Position numbers and translations under genes: made by a program
Shown: one piece after another, positions 44,529 through 52,854 of the stretch
Layout: each line of letters opens with the position of its first letter
Numbering within the stretch: the first letter of the stretch is position 1
Notes under the pieces: generated by a model
What the model saw: only the letters and a program-made list of their open reading frames with translations
Database searches by the model: none
Told to the model about the DNA's origin: nothing
Source: Oscillospiraceae bacterium
Lineage (GTDB): Bacteria > Bacillota > Clostridia > Oscillospirales > CAG-272
DNA length: 64,000 nt
Assembly (NCBI GenBank): GCA_015065105.1
Contig: SVQZ01000001.1
Coordinates: forward strand, 62,001-126,000
Direction of reading: 5' to 3'

Positions 44529-46172
44529 ATGGACTACAATGCATTAAGCGAATTATTATTTCCCAATATCAAAAAGACTCCCGAGGAAATTGAGGCTATG
44601 TTCCCTCCCCGTCAGCTTCCCGAGGGTGCAAAGGTAACAAGATTTGCTCCCAGCCCCACAGGTTTCGTTCATTTCGGCAGCCTTTTCCCCACAATGGTTG
44701 GTGAAAGACTTGCTCATCAGAGCGGCGGTGTATTTTATCTGCGTATCGAGGACACCGATGCCAAGCGAGAGGTCGAGGGTGCTGATATGGATATCATAAA
44801 CTCCTATGCTTCCTACGGAATTTTCTTTGACGAAGGTATCTGTGCAGGCGGCGAAAAGGGTAATTACGGACCCTACCGACAGTCCAAGCGTGCTGAGATA
44901 TATCAAACCTACGCAAAGAAGCTTGTCGAAGAGGGTAAGGCTTATCCCTGCTTCTGTACTGAGGAAGAATTATCGGCCATCCGCGAGGAGCAGGAGGCAC
45001 TCAAGGCTAATCCCGGTTACTACGGCAGATGGGCTAAATACCGTGATGCTGACCTTGAAACAGTTAAGGAAAAGATGGCAGATGGTCTTCCCTTCGTGCT
45101 TCGTTTCCGTTCAGAGGGCAATATAGAGAACAAAATTAAATTTACTGACCTTATCAAGGGTGCGATCGAAATAACAGAAAATGATATCGACCACGTTCTT
45201 TTAAAGAGCGACGGTATCCCCACATATCATTTCGCTCATGCAATAGACGATCATCTCATGCATACAACCCACGTTGTAAGAGGTGAAGAATGGCTTCCCA
45301 GCCTCCCCTTCCACGTTCAGCTCTTCAGAGCCCTGGGCTTTAAGATTCCTAAATATCTTCACATCTCCCAGCTCATGAAGATGGAGGGCGGTTCAAAGAA
45401 AAAGCTTTCCAAGCGCGACCTCGGCGCAGGACTTTCCTACTATGTTTCCGAGGGTTATCCCGCAAAGTCTGTCAAGGAATACGTTATGACCCTTCTTAAT
45501 TCCAACTATGAGGAATGGAGAGCGGCTAATCCCAAGGCAGATATGAATGACTTTGCATTCTCTATTAAAAAGATGAGTGCTTCCGGTTCTCTCTTTGATT
45601 TCGATAAGCTCAACGATATCTCAAAGAATACAATTGCGCACATGAGTGCCGACGAAGTATATGACGAGATAGTTAAGTGGGCAAAGGAATATGACACCGA
45701 GCTTTATGACCTCTTTACCCGTGACAGCGAATATGCAAAGCGTATTCTCTCCATTGGCAGAGGAACACCCAAGCCCCGAAAGGATCTCTGCATCTGGAAG
45801 GACGTAAAGCCCTACGTTGGACTTTTCTATGATGAGCTTTTCAAGGTTGAAGCCGAGATCCCCGCGAATTTCGACAAGGAAGACGTAAAGAAGGCTCTTA
45901 CAATGTTTACAGAGACTTACGATGAAAAGGACGATGCAAACGAATGGTTTGCAAAGCTCAAGGTCATTGCGGAAAAGCTCGGATTCGCTCCCGAAACTAA
46001 GCTCTATAAGAAGAATCCCGATGACTATAAGGGCCATGTAGGCGATATCAGTATGTTTATCAGAATCGCGCTTACAGGTAAGACAAACTCCCCCGATATG
46101 TATGAAGTAATGAACATACTCGGCAAGGAACGTTCTCTTTCAAGAATAAATAACGCTATAGCAAATATATGA
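44529..46172 (+). CDS. gltX: Glutamyl-tRNA synthetase
   Basis: Class I synthetase, 547 residues. HIGH-type motif in FAPSPTGFVHFGSLFPTMVGE, RIEDTDAKREVEGA, and the KMSKS-type loop SKKKLSKRDLGAG (KLSKR). C-terminal anticodon-binding helices with ISKNTIAHMSADEVYDEIVKW. It is longer than the usual bacterial form (470-500) owing to insertions in the catalytic and C-terminal parts, as in the clostridial GltX subgroup. GlnRS is encoded 10 nt downstream, so this enzyme may be discriminating (Glu only). Confidence 0.94.
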   Translation: MDYNALSELLFPNIKKTPEEIEAMFPPRQLPEGAKVTRFAPSPTGFVHFGSLFPTMVGERLAHQSGGVFYLRIEDTDAKREVEGADMDIINSYASYGIFFDEGICAGGEKGNYGPYRQSKRAEIYQTYAKKLVEEGKAYPCFCTEEELSAIREEQEALKANPGYYGRWAKYRDADLETVKEKMADGLPFVLRFRSEGNIENKIKFTDLIKGAIEITENDIDHVLLKSDGIPTYHFAHAIDDHLMHTTHVVRGEEWLPSLPFHVQLFRALGFKIPKYLHISQLMKMEGGSKKKLSKRDLGAGLSYYVSEGYPAKSVKEYVMTLLNSNYEEWRAANPKADMNDFAFSIKKMSASGSLFDFDKLNDISKNTIAHMSADEVYDEIVKWAKEYDTELYDLFTRDSEYAKRILSIGRGTPKPRKDLCIWKDVKPYVGLFYDELFKVEAEIPANFDKEDVKKALTMFTETYDEKDDANEWFAKLKVIAEKLGFAPETKLYKKNPDDYKGHVGDISMFIRIALTGKTNSPDMYEVMNILGKERSLSRINNAIANI

Positions 46173-46182
46173 GGTAACAAAG

Positions 46183-47841
46183 ATGGAAGAAATTTTAAGC
46201 ACGTCAAATTTTATTCACGATATAATCGACAAGGATCTTGCAGAGGGTGTTAAGAATACGGTTCATACCCGTTTTCCTCCCGAGCCTAACGGATATCTCC
46301 ATATAGGCTCTGCAAAGGCTATATGGATCAATTCCATGACAGCAAAAAAGTACGGCGGTCTCTTCAACCTCCGTTACGATGATACAAATCCTTCAAAAGA
46401 AGACGATGAATACGTAGAATCTATCTACGAAGATCTTAAATGGCTCGGTTGTGAGCCTACAGGCGGTGTTTTTTACGGCTCCGACTATTTCGGAAAGTGC
46501 TATGAATATGCGGTAAAGCTTATAAAAGACGGCAAGGCTTACGTTTGCGACCTCTCTCCCGACGAAATGAGAGAATACAGAGGTACACTTACCGAGCCCG
46601 GCAAGGACAGCCCCTACAGAAACAGATCTGTTGAAGAAAACCTTGATCTTTTTGAAAGAATGAAGAACGGAGAATTCGAAGACGGTTCGAGAACCTTGCG
46701 CGCTAAAATTGATATGGCTTCGCCCAACATGAACTTGAGAGACCCCGCTATCTACCGTATTCTCCATACAAGCCATCACCGTCAGGGTGACAAATGGTGC
46801 ATCTATCCTCTCTACGACTTTGCGCATCCCATACAGGACGCTCTTGAGGGTATCACCTACTCACTCTGCTCTATTGAATTTGAAAACCACAGACCTCTTT
46901 ACGATTGGGTAATTGAGAATATCGGCGGTTTTGACCCCAGACCTAATCAGTATGAGTTTGCAAGACTTAACGTAACTCATACAGTTATGAGTAAGAGATA
47001 TCTCCGCAAGCTCGTTGAAACAGGTCTTGTTGACGGCTGGGATGATCCCCGTATGCCTACCATCTGCGGTTTAAGGAGAAGAGGCTACAGCCCTAACGCG
47101 ATTTTCGATTTCGTTCGCCGCGCAGGTATTGCAAAGAACTATTCTCTTATGGATATGGAGCTTCTTGAGCACTGCGTTCGCGAGGATCTCAATATGACAG
47201 CACTCCGCCGTATTGCAGTTACAAAGCCTATTAAGGTCGTTGTAACAAACTATCCCGAGGATAAGACGGAATATTTTGAAATCTCTAACAACCCCAACGA
47301 TGAAAACGCAGGAGTACGTCAGGTTCCATTTACTCGTGAGCTTTATATTGACGAGTCAGATTTCGCAGAAGTTCCTCCGCCTAAATTCTTCAGACTCAAG
47401 CCCGACGGTGAAGTTCGCCTTATGGGTGCATATATTATCAAGCTCGAGGAAATAATTAAGAACGAGGACGGCTCTGTTAAGGAGCTTCGCTGTACGGCAG
47501 ATATTGAAACAGGTACAAATAAGCCTGACCGTAAGGTTAAGGGTACCATCCATTGGTTAAGTGCAAAATACGCACAGCCTGCTACCGTTATGCTTTACGA
47601 CAAGCTCTTTGATATCGAGAATACAGGGGATATTCCCGAGGATAAGACCTATGACGATTATCTCAATATCAATTCGGTTACAAAGCTTGAGAACTGCATG
47701 GTAGAGCCCGCATTAGCTGATGCACAGCCCGGTGACAAGTTCCAGTTTGTTCGTAACGGATACTTTGTAAAGGATACAAAGAACGAAAATACATTTAACC
47801 TTATAGTTGGCCTTAAGGACAGCTTCGCAAAGAAGGGATAA
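46183..47841 (+). CDS. glnS: Glutaminyl-tRNA synthetase
   Basis: Class I GlnRS, 552 residues. HIGH motif in TRFPPEPNGYLHIGSAKAIW, RYDDTNPSKEDDEYVESI, DFAHPIQDALEGITYSLCS and the KMSKS-equivalent VMSKRYLRKLV; two C-terminal beta barrels for anticodon binding. Charges tRNA-Gln directly. GlnRS is absent from most Firmicutes, which use GatCAB transamidation, but is known in a number of gut Clostridia, presumably by transfer. The ATG is 10 nt after gltX; metY begins 2 nt after its stop. Confidence 0.95.
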   Translation: MEEILSTSNFIHDIIDKDLAEGVKNTVHTRFPPEPNGYLHIGSAKAIWINSMTAKKYGGLFNLRYDDTNPSKEDDEYVESIYEDLKWLGCEPTGGVFYGSDYFGKCYEYAVKLIKDGKAYVCDLSPDEMREYRGTLTEPGKDSPYRNRSVEENLDLFERMKNGEFEDGSRTLRAKIDMASPNMNLRDPAIYRILHTSHHRQGDKWCIYPLYDFAHPIQDALEGITYSLCSIEFENHRPLYDWVIENIGGFDPRPNQYEFARLNVTHTVMSKRYLRKLVETGLVDGWDDPRMPTICGLRRRGYSPNAIFDFVRRAGIAKNYSLMDMELLEHCVREDLNMTALRRIAVTKPIKVVVTNYPEDKTEYFEISNNPNDENAGVRQVPFTRELYIDESDFAEVPPPKFFRLKPDGEVRLMGAYIIKLEEIIKNEDGSVKELRCTADIETGTNKPDRKVKGTIHWLSAKYAQPATVMLYDKLFDIENTGDIPEDKTYDDYLNINSVTKLENCMVEPALADAQPGDKFQFVRNGYFVKDTKNENTFNLIVGLKDSFAKKG

Positions 47842-47843
47842 TT

Positions 47844-49124
47844 ATGAGTAACAAAAGAATCGAAACAAAATGTCTGCATTCTGGTTATTCCCCCAAGAAC
47901 GGCGAACCCAGAATGCTCCCTATAGTTCAGTCAACAACATTTAAATATGAATCAAGCAAAGAAATGGGAGATCTCTTCGATCTTAAGGCAGACGGTTATT
48001 TCTACTCCCGTTTGGCTAATCCCACCAATGACGCGGTTGCGGCAAAGATAGCCGATCTTGAAGGCGGTGTTGCGGCAATACTGACCTCCTCGGGTCAGGC
48101 GGCTAATTTCTATGCCATCTTCAACATAGCCGGCGCAGGCGACCATATCGTAGCTTCCTCTGCTATTTACGGCGGAACCTTTAATCTTATCAGCGTTACT
48201 ATGAAGAAGATGGGTATCGATGCAACGTTTATTGCTCCCGATTCCTCCTATGAGGAGATCTGTGCCGCTATCAGACCCAACACAAAGGCGGTATTCGGCG
48301 AGGTGCTCGCCAACCCCTCCCTCGCCATCCTCGATATAGAGACCTTCGCAAAGGCGGCACACGATAACGGTATCCCCCTTATCGTTGACAATACCTTCCC
48401 TACTCCCATAAACTGCAGACCTTTCGAGTTCGGCGCGGATATCGTGACCCATTCAACCTCAAAGTATATGGACGGCCATGCAACTGTAGTAGGCGGCGTA
48501 GTAGTTGACAGCGGTAATTTCGAATGGTCAAAATATCCAGAAAAATTTGCTTGTATTGTTGATCCGGACCCCTCTTATCACGGTATAAGCTATACCGAAC
48601 AGTTCGGCCGCGGTGCATATATTACCAAGCTCACAGCTCAGCTTATGCGCGACCTCGGCTCAATTCCCTCCGCAATGAACGCATTTCTTCTCAATTTAGG
48701 TCTCGAGACCTTACACGTAAGAGTGGAAAGACATTGTCAGAACGCTTTAAAGATAGCTAAATACCTTGAATCCAATGAAAAGATAACATGGGTCAACTAT
48801 CCCGGACTTGAAAGTAACAAGTATTACGGTCTTGCAAAAAAGTACCTCCCTAACGGTTCGAGCGGTGTTATCTCCTTCGGTGTAAAGGGCGGCCGTGAAG
48901 CGGCAACCGTATTTATGGATTCATTAAAGCTTTGCACAGTTGCTACTCACGTGGCTGACGCAAAGACCTGTTTACTGCATCCTGCAAGCACGACTCACCG
49001 ACAGCTGAATGACGAACAGCTCATAGAGTGTGGAACAACACCCGACCTTATTCGTCTTTCGGTAGGCATTGAAAATGCCGATGATATCATTGAAGATATC
49101 CAACAGGCATTAAATTTAATTTAA
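47844..49124 (+). CDS. metY: O-acetylhomoserine sulfhydrylase (aminocarboxypropyltransferase)
   Basis: PLP-dependent Cys/Met metabolism enzyme, 426 residues. CLHSGYSP at the N-terminus, YSRLANPTNDAVAAKIADLEGG, TSSGQAANFYAIFNI, the VDNTFPTPINCRPFEFGAD region and the PLP-lysine motif THSTSKYMDGHATVVGG. It makes homocysteine from O-acetylhomoserine and sulfide. Encoded 2 nt after glnS, so it is translationally coupled; no S-box leader can fit. Co-expression with two tRNA synthetases is by proximity only. Confidence 0.94.
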   Translation: MSNKRIETKCLHSGYSPKNGEPRMLPIVQSTTFKYESSKEMGDLFDLKADGYFYSRLANPTNDAVAAKIADLEGGVAAILTSSGQAANFYAIFNIAGAGDHIVASSAIYGGTFNLISVTMKKMGIDATFIAPDSSYEEICAAIRPNTKAVFGEVLANPSLAILDIETFAKAAHDNGIPLIVDNTFPTPINCRPFEFGADIVTHSTSKYMDGHATVVGGVVVDSGNFEWSKYPEKFACIVDPDPSYHGISYTEQFGRGAYITKLTAQLMRDLGSIPSAMNAFLLNLGLETLHVRVERHCQNALKIAKYLESNEKITWVNYPGLESNKYYGLAKKYLPNGSSGVISFGVKGGREAATVFMDSLKLCTVATHVADAKTCLLHPASTTHRQLNDEQLIECGTTPDLIRLSVGIENADDIIEDIQQALNLI

Positions 49125-49141
49125 AGGAAGATCCCTATATA

Positions 49142-50371
49142 ATGAAAAAAACAGTTTTACGCGAATACGCACGTCTTATTGCCGTGATGGGCGTTAATAT
49201 TCAAAAGGGTCAGGAGGTAATTATAATTGCCGAGCTCGACCAGCCTGAATTTGTAGAAATGCTTGTTGCGGAATGCTACAAATGCAAGGCATCAAAGGTT
49301 ACGGTTCAGTTTGAGCATCAGCCTCTCACCAAGCTTCACGTAAAATATCAAACGGTAAAGAAGCTTTCGACAGTTGAGAAATGGGAGGAAGAAAAGCTCA
49401 AGCACCGTTGTGAGGCACTCCCCTGCATGATCTATCTTCTCTCTGAAGATCCCGACGGTCTTGCAGGTATTAACCAAGAAAAAATGTCCAAGGGCTCACA
49501 GGGCAGATATAAGGTCATTAAGCCCTACAGAGATGAAATGGACAATAAGTATCAGTGGTGCATCGCCGCTGTTCCCGGAGTTAAATGGGCAAAAAAAATG
49601 TTTCCCGAGTTATCCAGGCATCAAGCAGTTGAAAAGCTTTGGGAAGCAATACTCTACACGTCAAGAGCGGACAAGGATCCTATTGCACAATGGGAGAAGC
49701 ACAACCGTGATCTCGCCAAGAGATGCGAATTTCTCAATTCTCTCGGTATAGACAAGCTTCATTACACCTCTGCAAAGGGCACCGACCTTACTGTCGGCAT
49801 GATACCCGAGGCTGTATTTATGGGCGGATGTGAGGAAAGCTTACAGGGATATAGCTTTAATGCAAATATTCCTTCCGAAGAAGTATTTATTTCTCCTAAA
49901 AAAGGTGCGGCAGAGGGTATAGTTTATTCAACAAAGCCTCTTTCCTACCGCGGTGAGATAATCGATAACTTCTTTATTGAATTCAAAGAAGGTAAAGCAG
50001 TTAAGTGGGGAGCGCAAAAGAATGAGAGCCTGTTAGGTGAAATGCTTAATATGGACGAGGGTGCCGCCTATCTCGGAGAATGTGCGCTTGTTCCCTTTGA
50101 TTCCCCTATCTCTAATTCGGGTCTTACATTCTACAATACACTTTTCGACGAAAATGCAAGCTGTCATCTTGCAATGGGAGAGGGCTTCACGAACACAATC
50201 AAGGATTATGCAAGCAAATCCTTAAGCGAGCTTCGCGAAATGGGTATAAACGATTCAATGATACACGTTGACTTTATGATAGGCTCCGAAGACCTCGATA
50301 TAGAAGCAGTTCTTCGCGACGGCAGTAAGGTTCAGATATTCAAAAACGGTAACTGGGCTTTTGAATGCTGA
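49142..50371 (+). CDS. M29-family aminopeptidase (AmpS/PepS type)
   Basis: 409-residue thermophilic-aminopeptidase family (peptidase M29) protein. N-terminal GVNIQKGQEVIIIAELDQPEF; metal-binding C-terminal half with GAAEGIVYSTKPLSYRGEII, YLGECALVPFDSPIS (Glu ligand), NTLFDENASCHLAMGEGF (Asp/His) and IHVDFMIGSEDLDIEA (His, Asp). A cytosolic dicobalt/dizinc exopeptidase. ATG 49142 has AGGAAG upstream, 17 nt after metY. It probably ends the + run started at 43898; an imperfect hairpin follows. Confidence 0.93.
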   Translation: MKKTVLREYARLIAVMGVNIQKGQEVIIIAELDQPEFVEMLVAECYKCKASKVTVQFEHQPLTKLHVKYQTVKKLSTVEKWEEEKLKHRCEALPCMIYLLSEDPDGLAGINQEKMSKGSQGRYKVIKPYRDEMDNKYQWCIAAVPGVKWAKKMFPELSRHQAVEKLWEAILYTSRADKDPIAQWEKHNRDLAKRCEFLNSLGIDKLHYTSAKGTDLTVGMIPEAVFMGGCEESLQGYSFNANIPSEEVFISPKKGAAEGIVYSTKPLSYRGEIIDNFFIEFKEGKAVKWGAQKNESLLGEMLNMDEGAAYLGECALVPFDSPISNSGLTFYNTLFDENASCHLAMGEGFTNTIKDYASKSLSELREMGINDSMIHVDFMIGSEDLDIEAVLRDGSKVQIFKNGNWAFEC

Positions 50372-50391
50372 CCCTGCAGAATATCAATAAC

Positions 50392-50420
50392 ATCCGCTTT
50401 ATTTAAACAACGAAGCGGAT
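50392..50420 (+). terminator. Stem-loop after the aminopeptidase gene
   Basis: ATCCGCTT / AAGCGGAT with a 13-nt loop; no T run, so only a weak terminator candidate. Confidence 0.4.
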
Positions 50421-50477
50421 AAAGTCAGAATGTTAAATAAGTATAATAATTATAAAATTAAATAAAGGAGATCTGTT

Positions 50478-52730
50478 ATGAAAAAGATTATTTCTTTGCT
50501 CGCAGTTATGCTTATTATGATCTGCAGTGTTGCGGTTATGGTAAATGCGGCGAACACAACTCCCTTCATCGACGTTGGCGATACATGGTACACAGATGCC
50601 GTTAATTATTGCTACGAAAACGGACTTATGAAGGGTACATCTGAAACTACCTTCGCTCCTAAAAATACAGTTACAAGAGCACAGGTAGTTCAAGTATTGG
50701 CTAATATGTCCGGTGCAAATGCCGACGATTACGCAGGCAAAACATCCTTCAATGATGTTAAAGCAGACGATTGGTTCGCACCCGTTGTTGAATGGGCTAA
50801 GGTAAACGGAGTTGCAAAGGGCAACGATAAGGGCGCATTTGAACCCAGAAAGGCTGTTACCCGTGAACAGCTTGCACAGTTCATGTTCAACTACTGTGCG
50901 TTCACAGGTATCGACAACATGGGAGCTGACGTAAAAGCATTGGATTCCTTCAATGACGGCGCTTCCGTTGCCGGCTGGGCGGCAGAAGCTATGGCATGGA
51001 ACGTTGAAGAAGGCATTCTTTCGGGCAGTAATAATAACCTTATGCCCAAGAACACCGCCACAAGAGGACAGCTTGCGGTTATTATCGAAAGATTCGATAA
51101 GTACAAAAACGAAAACGCCCTCGAAATGGCTTCAGGTATTACCGTATCCGGTGCGTTCACCGATGATATGATGCTCCAGAGAGATGAAAAATGCTCGGTA
51201 TGGGGTTGGGCGCCCGAAAGCGAAAACGGTAAGAGCGTTGTTGTTGAGATCAACGGTAAGAAAGCATCTGCGATCGTTAAAAACGGTGAATGGAAGGCTG
51301 TATTCGCAGAAACCTTCCCCTACTCCACCGTGCCTACAAAGATCACTGTTAAATCTGCAGGCGAGGACATAGTTTTCAATAACGTTCTCTTCGGTGACGT
51401 ATATTACGTTATAGGTCAGTCAAACGTTTACTACAGCATCAAGAATCTCACAGATGATCTTGAAAGAAAAGGCATGAGTAACGAATACCAGGTTGAATTC
51501 GATCATAATAAGAATCTTCGTTTCTTCCGTAATTCCAACCAGTATCACAGACTTAACACAGGAGACCGTGCTCCCGGAACAACGACACTTTATAAGGACG
51601 CTGAGGTTTGGAGCGGCTGGCAGACCGTGGAAGAAGTAGAAGCTGCATATAATAAGAATTATATCAATGAAATTCTTGCAGGTAATCCCGCGGATACATA
51701 CATCTTCTCTGCACTCGGTTATATCACAGCATATGAAATGTCCAATGAGACAGACGTACCGATCGGTGTTATCGAGATCGACGCTTCCGGCTTCCCTCTC
51801 ATAGCATTTGCTCCCAACGAGCTTGCCGATAAATGGGGTACCGAAATAGTTGACGAAAAGACAGGTATCCATTATTGGGCTATTACCGACGTTACCACCG
51901 AGGAAACAGGATATCTTCCCTTAATTACAAGCAGTGCGCTTACCTCAAGAATGGCATATAACCAGCAGTTATATCCCCTTATAAACTTCTCTATTGCAGG
52001 TATCTGGTGGTATCAGGGTGAATCCGACTGGACAACAACCGAGGAATACAGAGGTGTCGGCACTTCTACCTTCGCTGACCAGTTTACCGAGCTTATGGAA
52101 TATTACAGAAGCGTTATGGGCAACGATGACTTCTCGGTTTATATGATAGAATTCCCCTCCTGCTTTAAAGGAACAAGCCCCAATCAGGCTTACATCTCTA
52201 CGGGTTCGGTAAGAACCGAACAGGGCAAGATAGCTACAATGCTTGATGATTTTTATCTTGTTGCTTCAGGCGATTTCTTTGCCGATGTCTATTGGGAAAA
52301 TAACATTCATCCCTATATCAAGCACAAGCAGGCAAGAAGACTCTCAAAGATGGTTCTTGCAACAGGTAATTACGACAGCGAATACAATATCAATTACGTA
52401 TCCGGTCCCGTATTTAATTCAGAGAGCTTTGTGAACGAGGCTCTTGATACTATCGAGCTTAAGTTTGATTACGTCGGCGACGGCCTTGTAAACCACGATG
52501 AAGAGGGCGTAGGAATCTGGGGCTTTGAGGTATTTGTTAACGGCGAATGGGTAGAATGCGCCGATGCGCAGGTTACAGGCAAGGATACAGTAACTCTCAT
52601 TGCTGACGGCAGAATCGACGGTGTGCGTTACAACAGAGCAACCGACGCAACTTTCCCCACATGGTCAACCTTGAGTAACTCTGAAAACATCCCCTGCTCT
52701 GCATTCGTTAAATATTTTAACCACGAGTAA
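50478..52730 (+). CDS. SLH-domain sialate O-acetylesterase-like surface protein
   Basis: 750 residues, exported: signal peptide (KKIISLLAVMLIMICSVAVM, cut near AANTT), three SLH repeats (about 29-75, 88-140, 152-205; for example ENGLMKGTSETTFAPKNTVT), then an SGNH/SASA esterase domain with GQSNVY (Ser), IWWYQGESDW (Gly/Glu block) and ENNIHPYIKHKQ (His). The SASA family removes O-acetyl groups from sialic acid or plant glycans. SLH repeats would attach it to pyruvylated wall polymers. No secreted glycosidase is next to it. The ribosome binding site is AAAGGAG at 50464. Confidence 0.88.
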   Translation: MKKIISLLAVMLIMICSVAVMVNAANTTPFIDVGDTWYTDAVNYCYENGLMKGTSETTFAPKNTVTRAQVVQVLANMSGANADDYAGKTSFNDVKADDWFAPVVEWAKVNGVAKGNDKGAFEPRKAVTREQLAQFMFNYCAFTGIDNMGADVKALDSFNDGASVAGWAAEAMAWNVEEGILSGSNNNLMPKNTATRGQLAVIIERFDKYKNENALEMASGITVSGAFTDDMMLQRDEKCSVWGWAPESENGKSVVVEINGKKASAIVKNGEWKAVFAETFPYSTVPTKITVKSAGEDIVFNNVLFGDVYYVIGQSNVYYSIKNLTDDLERKGMSNEYQVEFDHNKNLRFFRNSNQYHRLNTGDRAPGTTTLYKDAEVWSGWQTVEEVEAAYNKNYINEILAGNPADTYIFSALGYITAYEMSNETDVPIGVIEIDASGFPLIAFAPNELADKWGTEIVDEKTGIHYWAITDVTTEETGYLPLITSSALTSRMAYNQQLYPLINFSIAGIWWYQGESDWTTTEEYRGVGTSTFADQFTELMEYYRSVMGNDDFSVYMIEFPSCFKGTSPNQAYISTGSVRTEQGKIATMLDDFYLVASGDFFADVYWENNIHPYIKHKQARRLSKMVLATGNYDSEYNINYVSGPVFNSESFVNEALDTIELKFDYVGDGLVNHDEEGVGIWGFEVFVNGEWVECADAQVTGKDTVTLIADGRIDGVRYNRATDATFPTWSTLSNSENIPCSAFVKYFNHE

Positions 52731-52782
52731 TTCAAACAAATAAATATAATAACAGAAATGATTTAAATACCTATAATACAAT

Positions 52783-52817
52783 AAAAGACTGCTGACTTAT
52801 ATTGTCAGCAGTCTTTT
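52783..52817. terminator. Bidirectional terminator between SLH esterase and SLH phosphatase
   Basis: AAAAGACTGCTGAC / GTCAGCAGTCTTTT, 7-nt loop. Confidence 0.93.
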
Positions 52818-52854
52818 TGCTTAATTATTATTTCACTAAAACAGAGTTAAAGGA

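Noticed and set aside
47800..47844. S-box or T-box control of metY and the synthetase genes
   Set aside because: metY starts 2 nt after glnS, and the leader before the first gene of the run is only about 25 nt.
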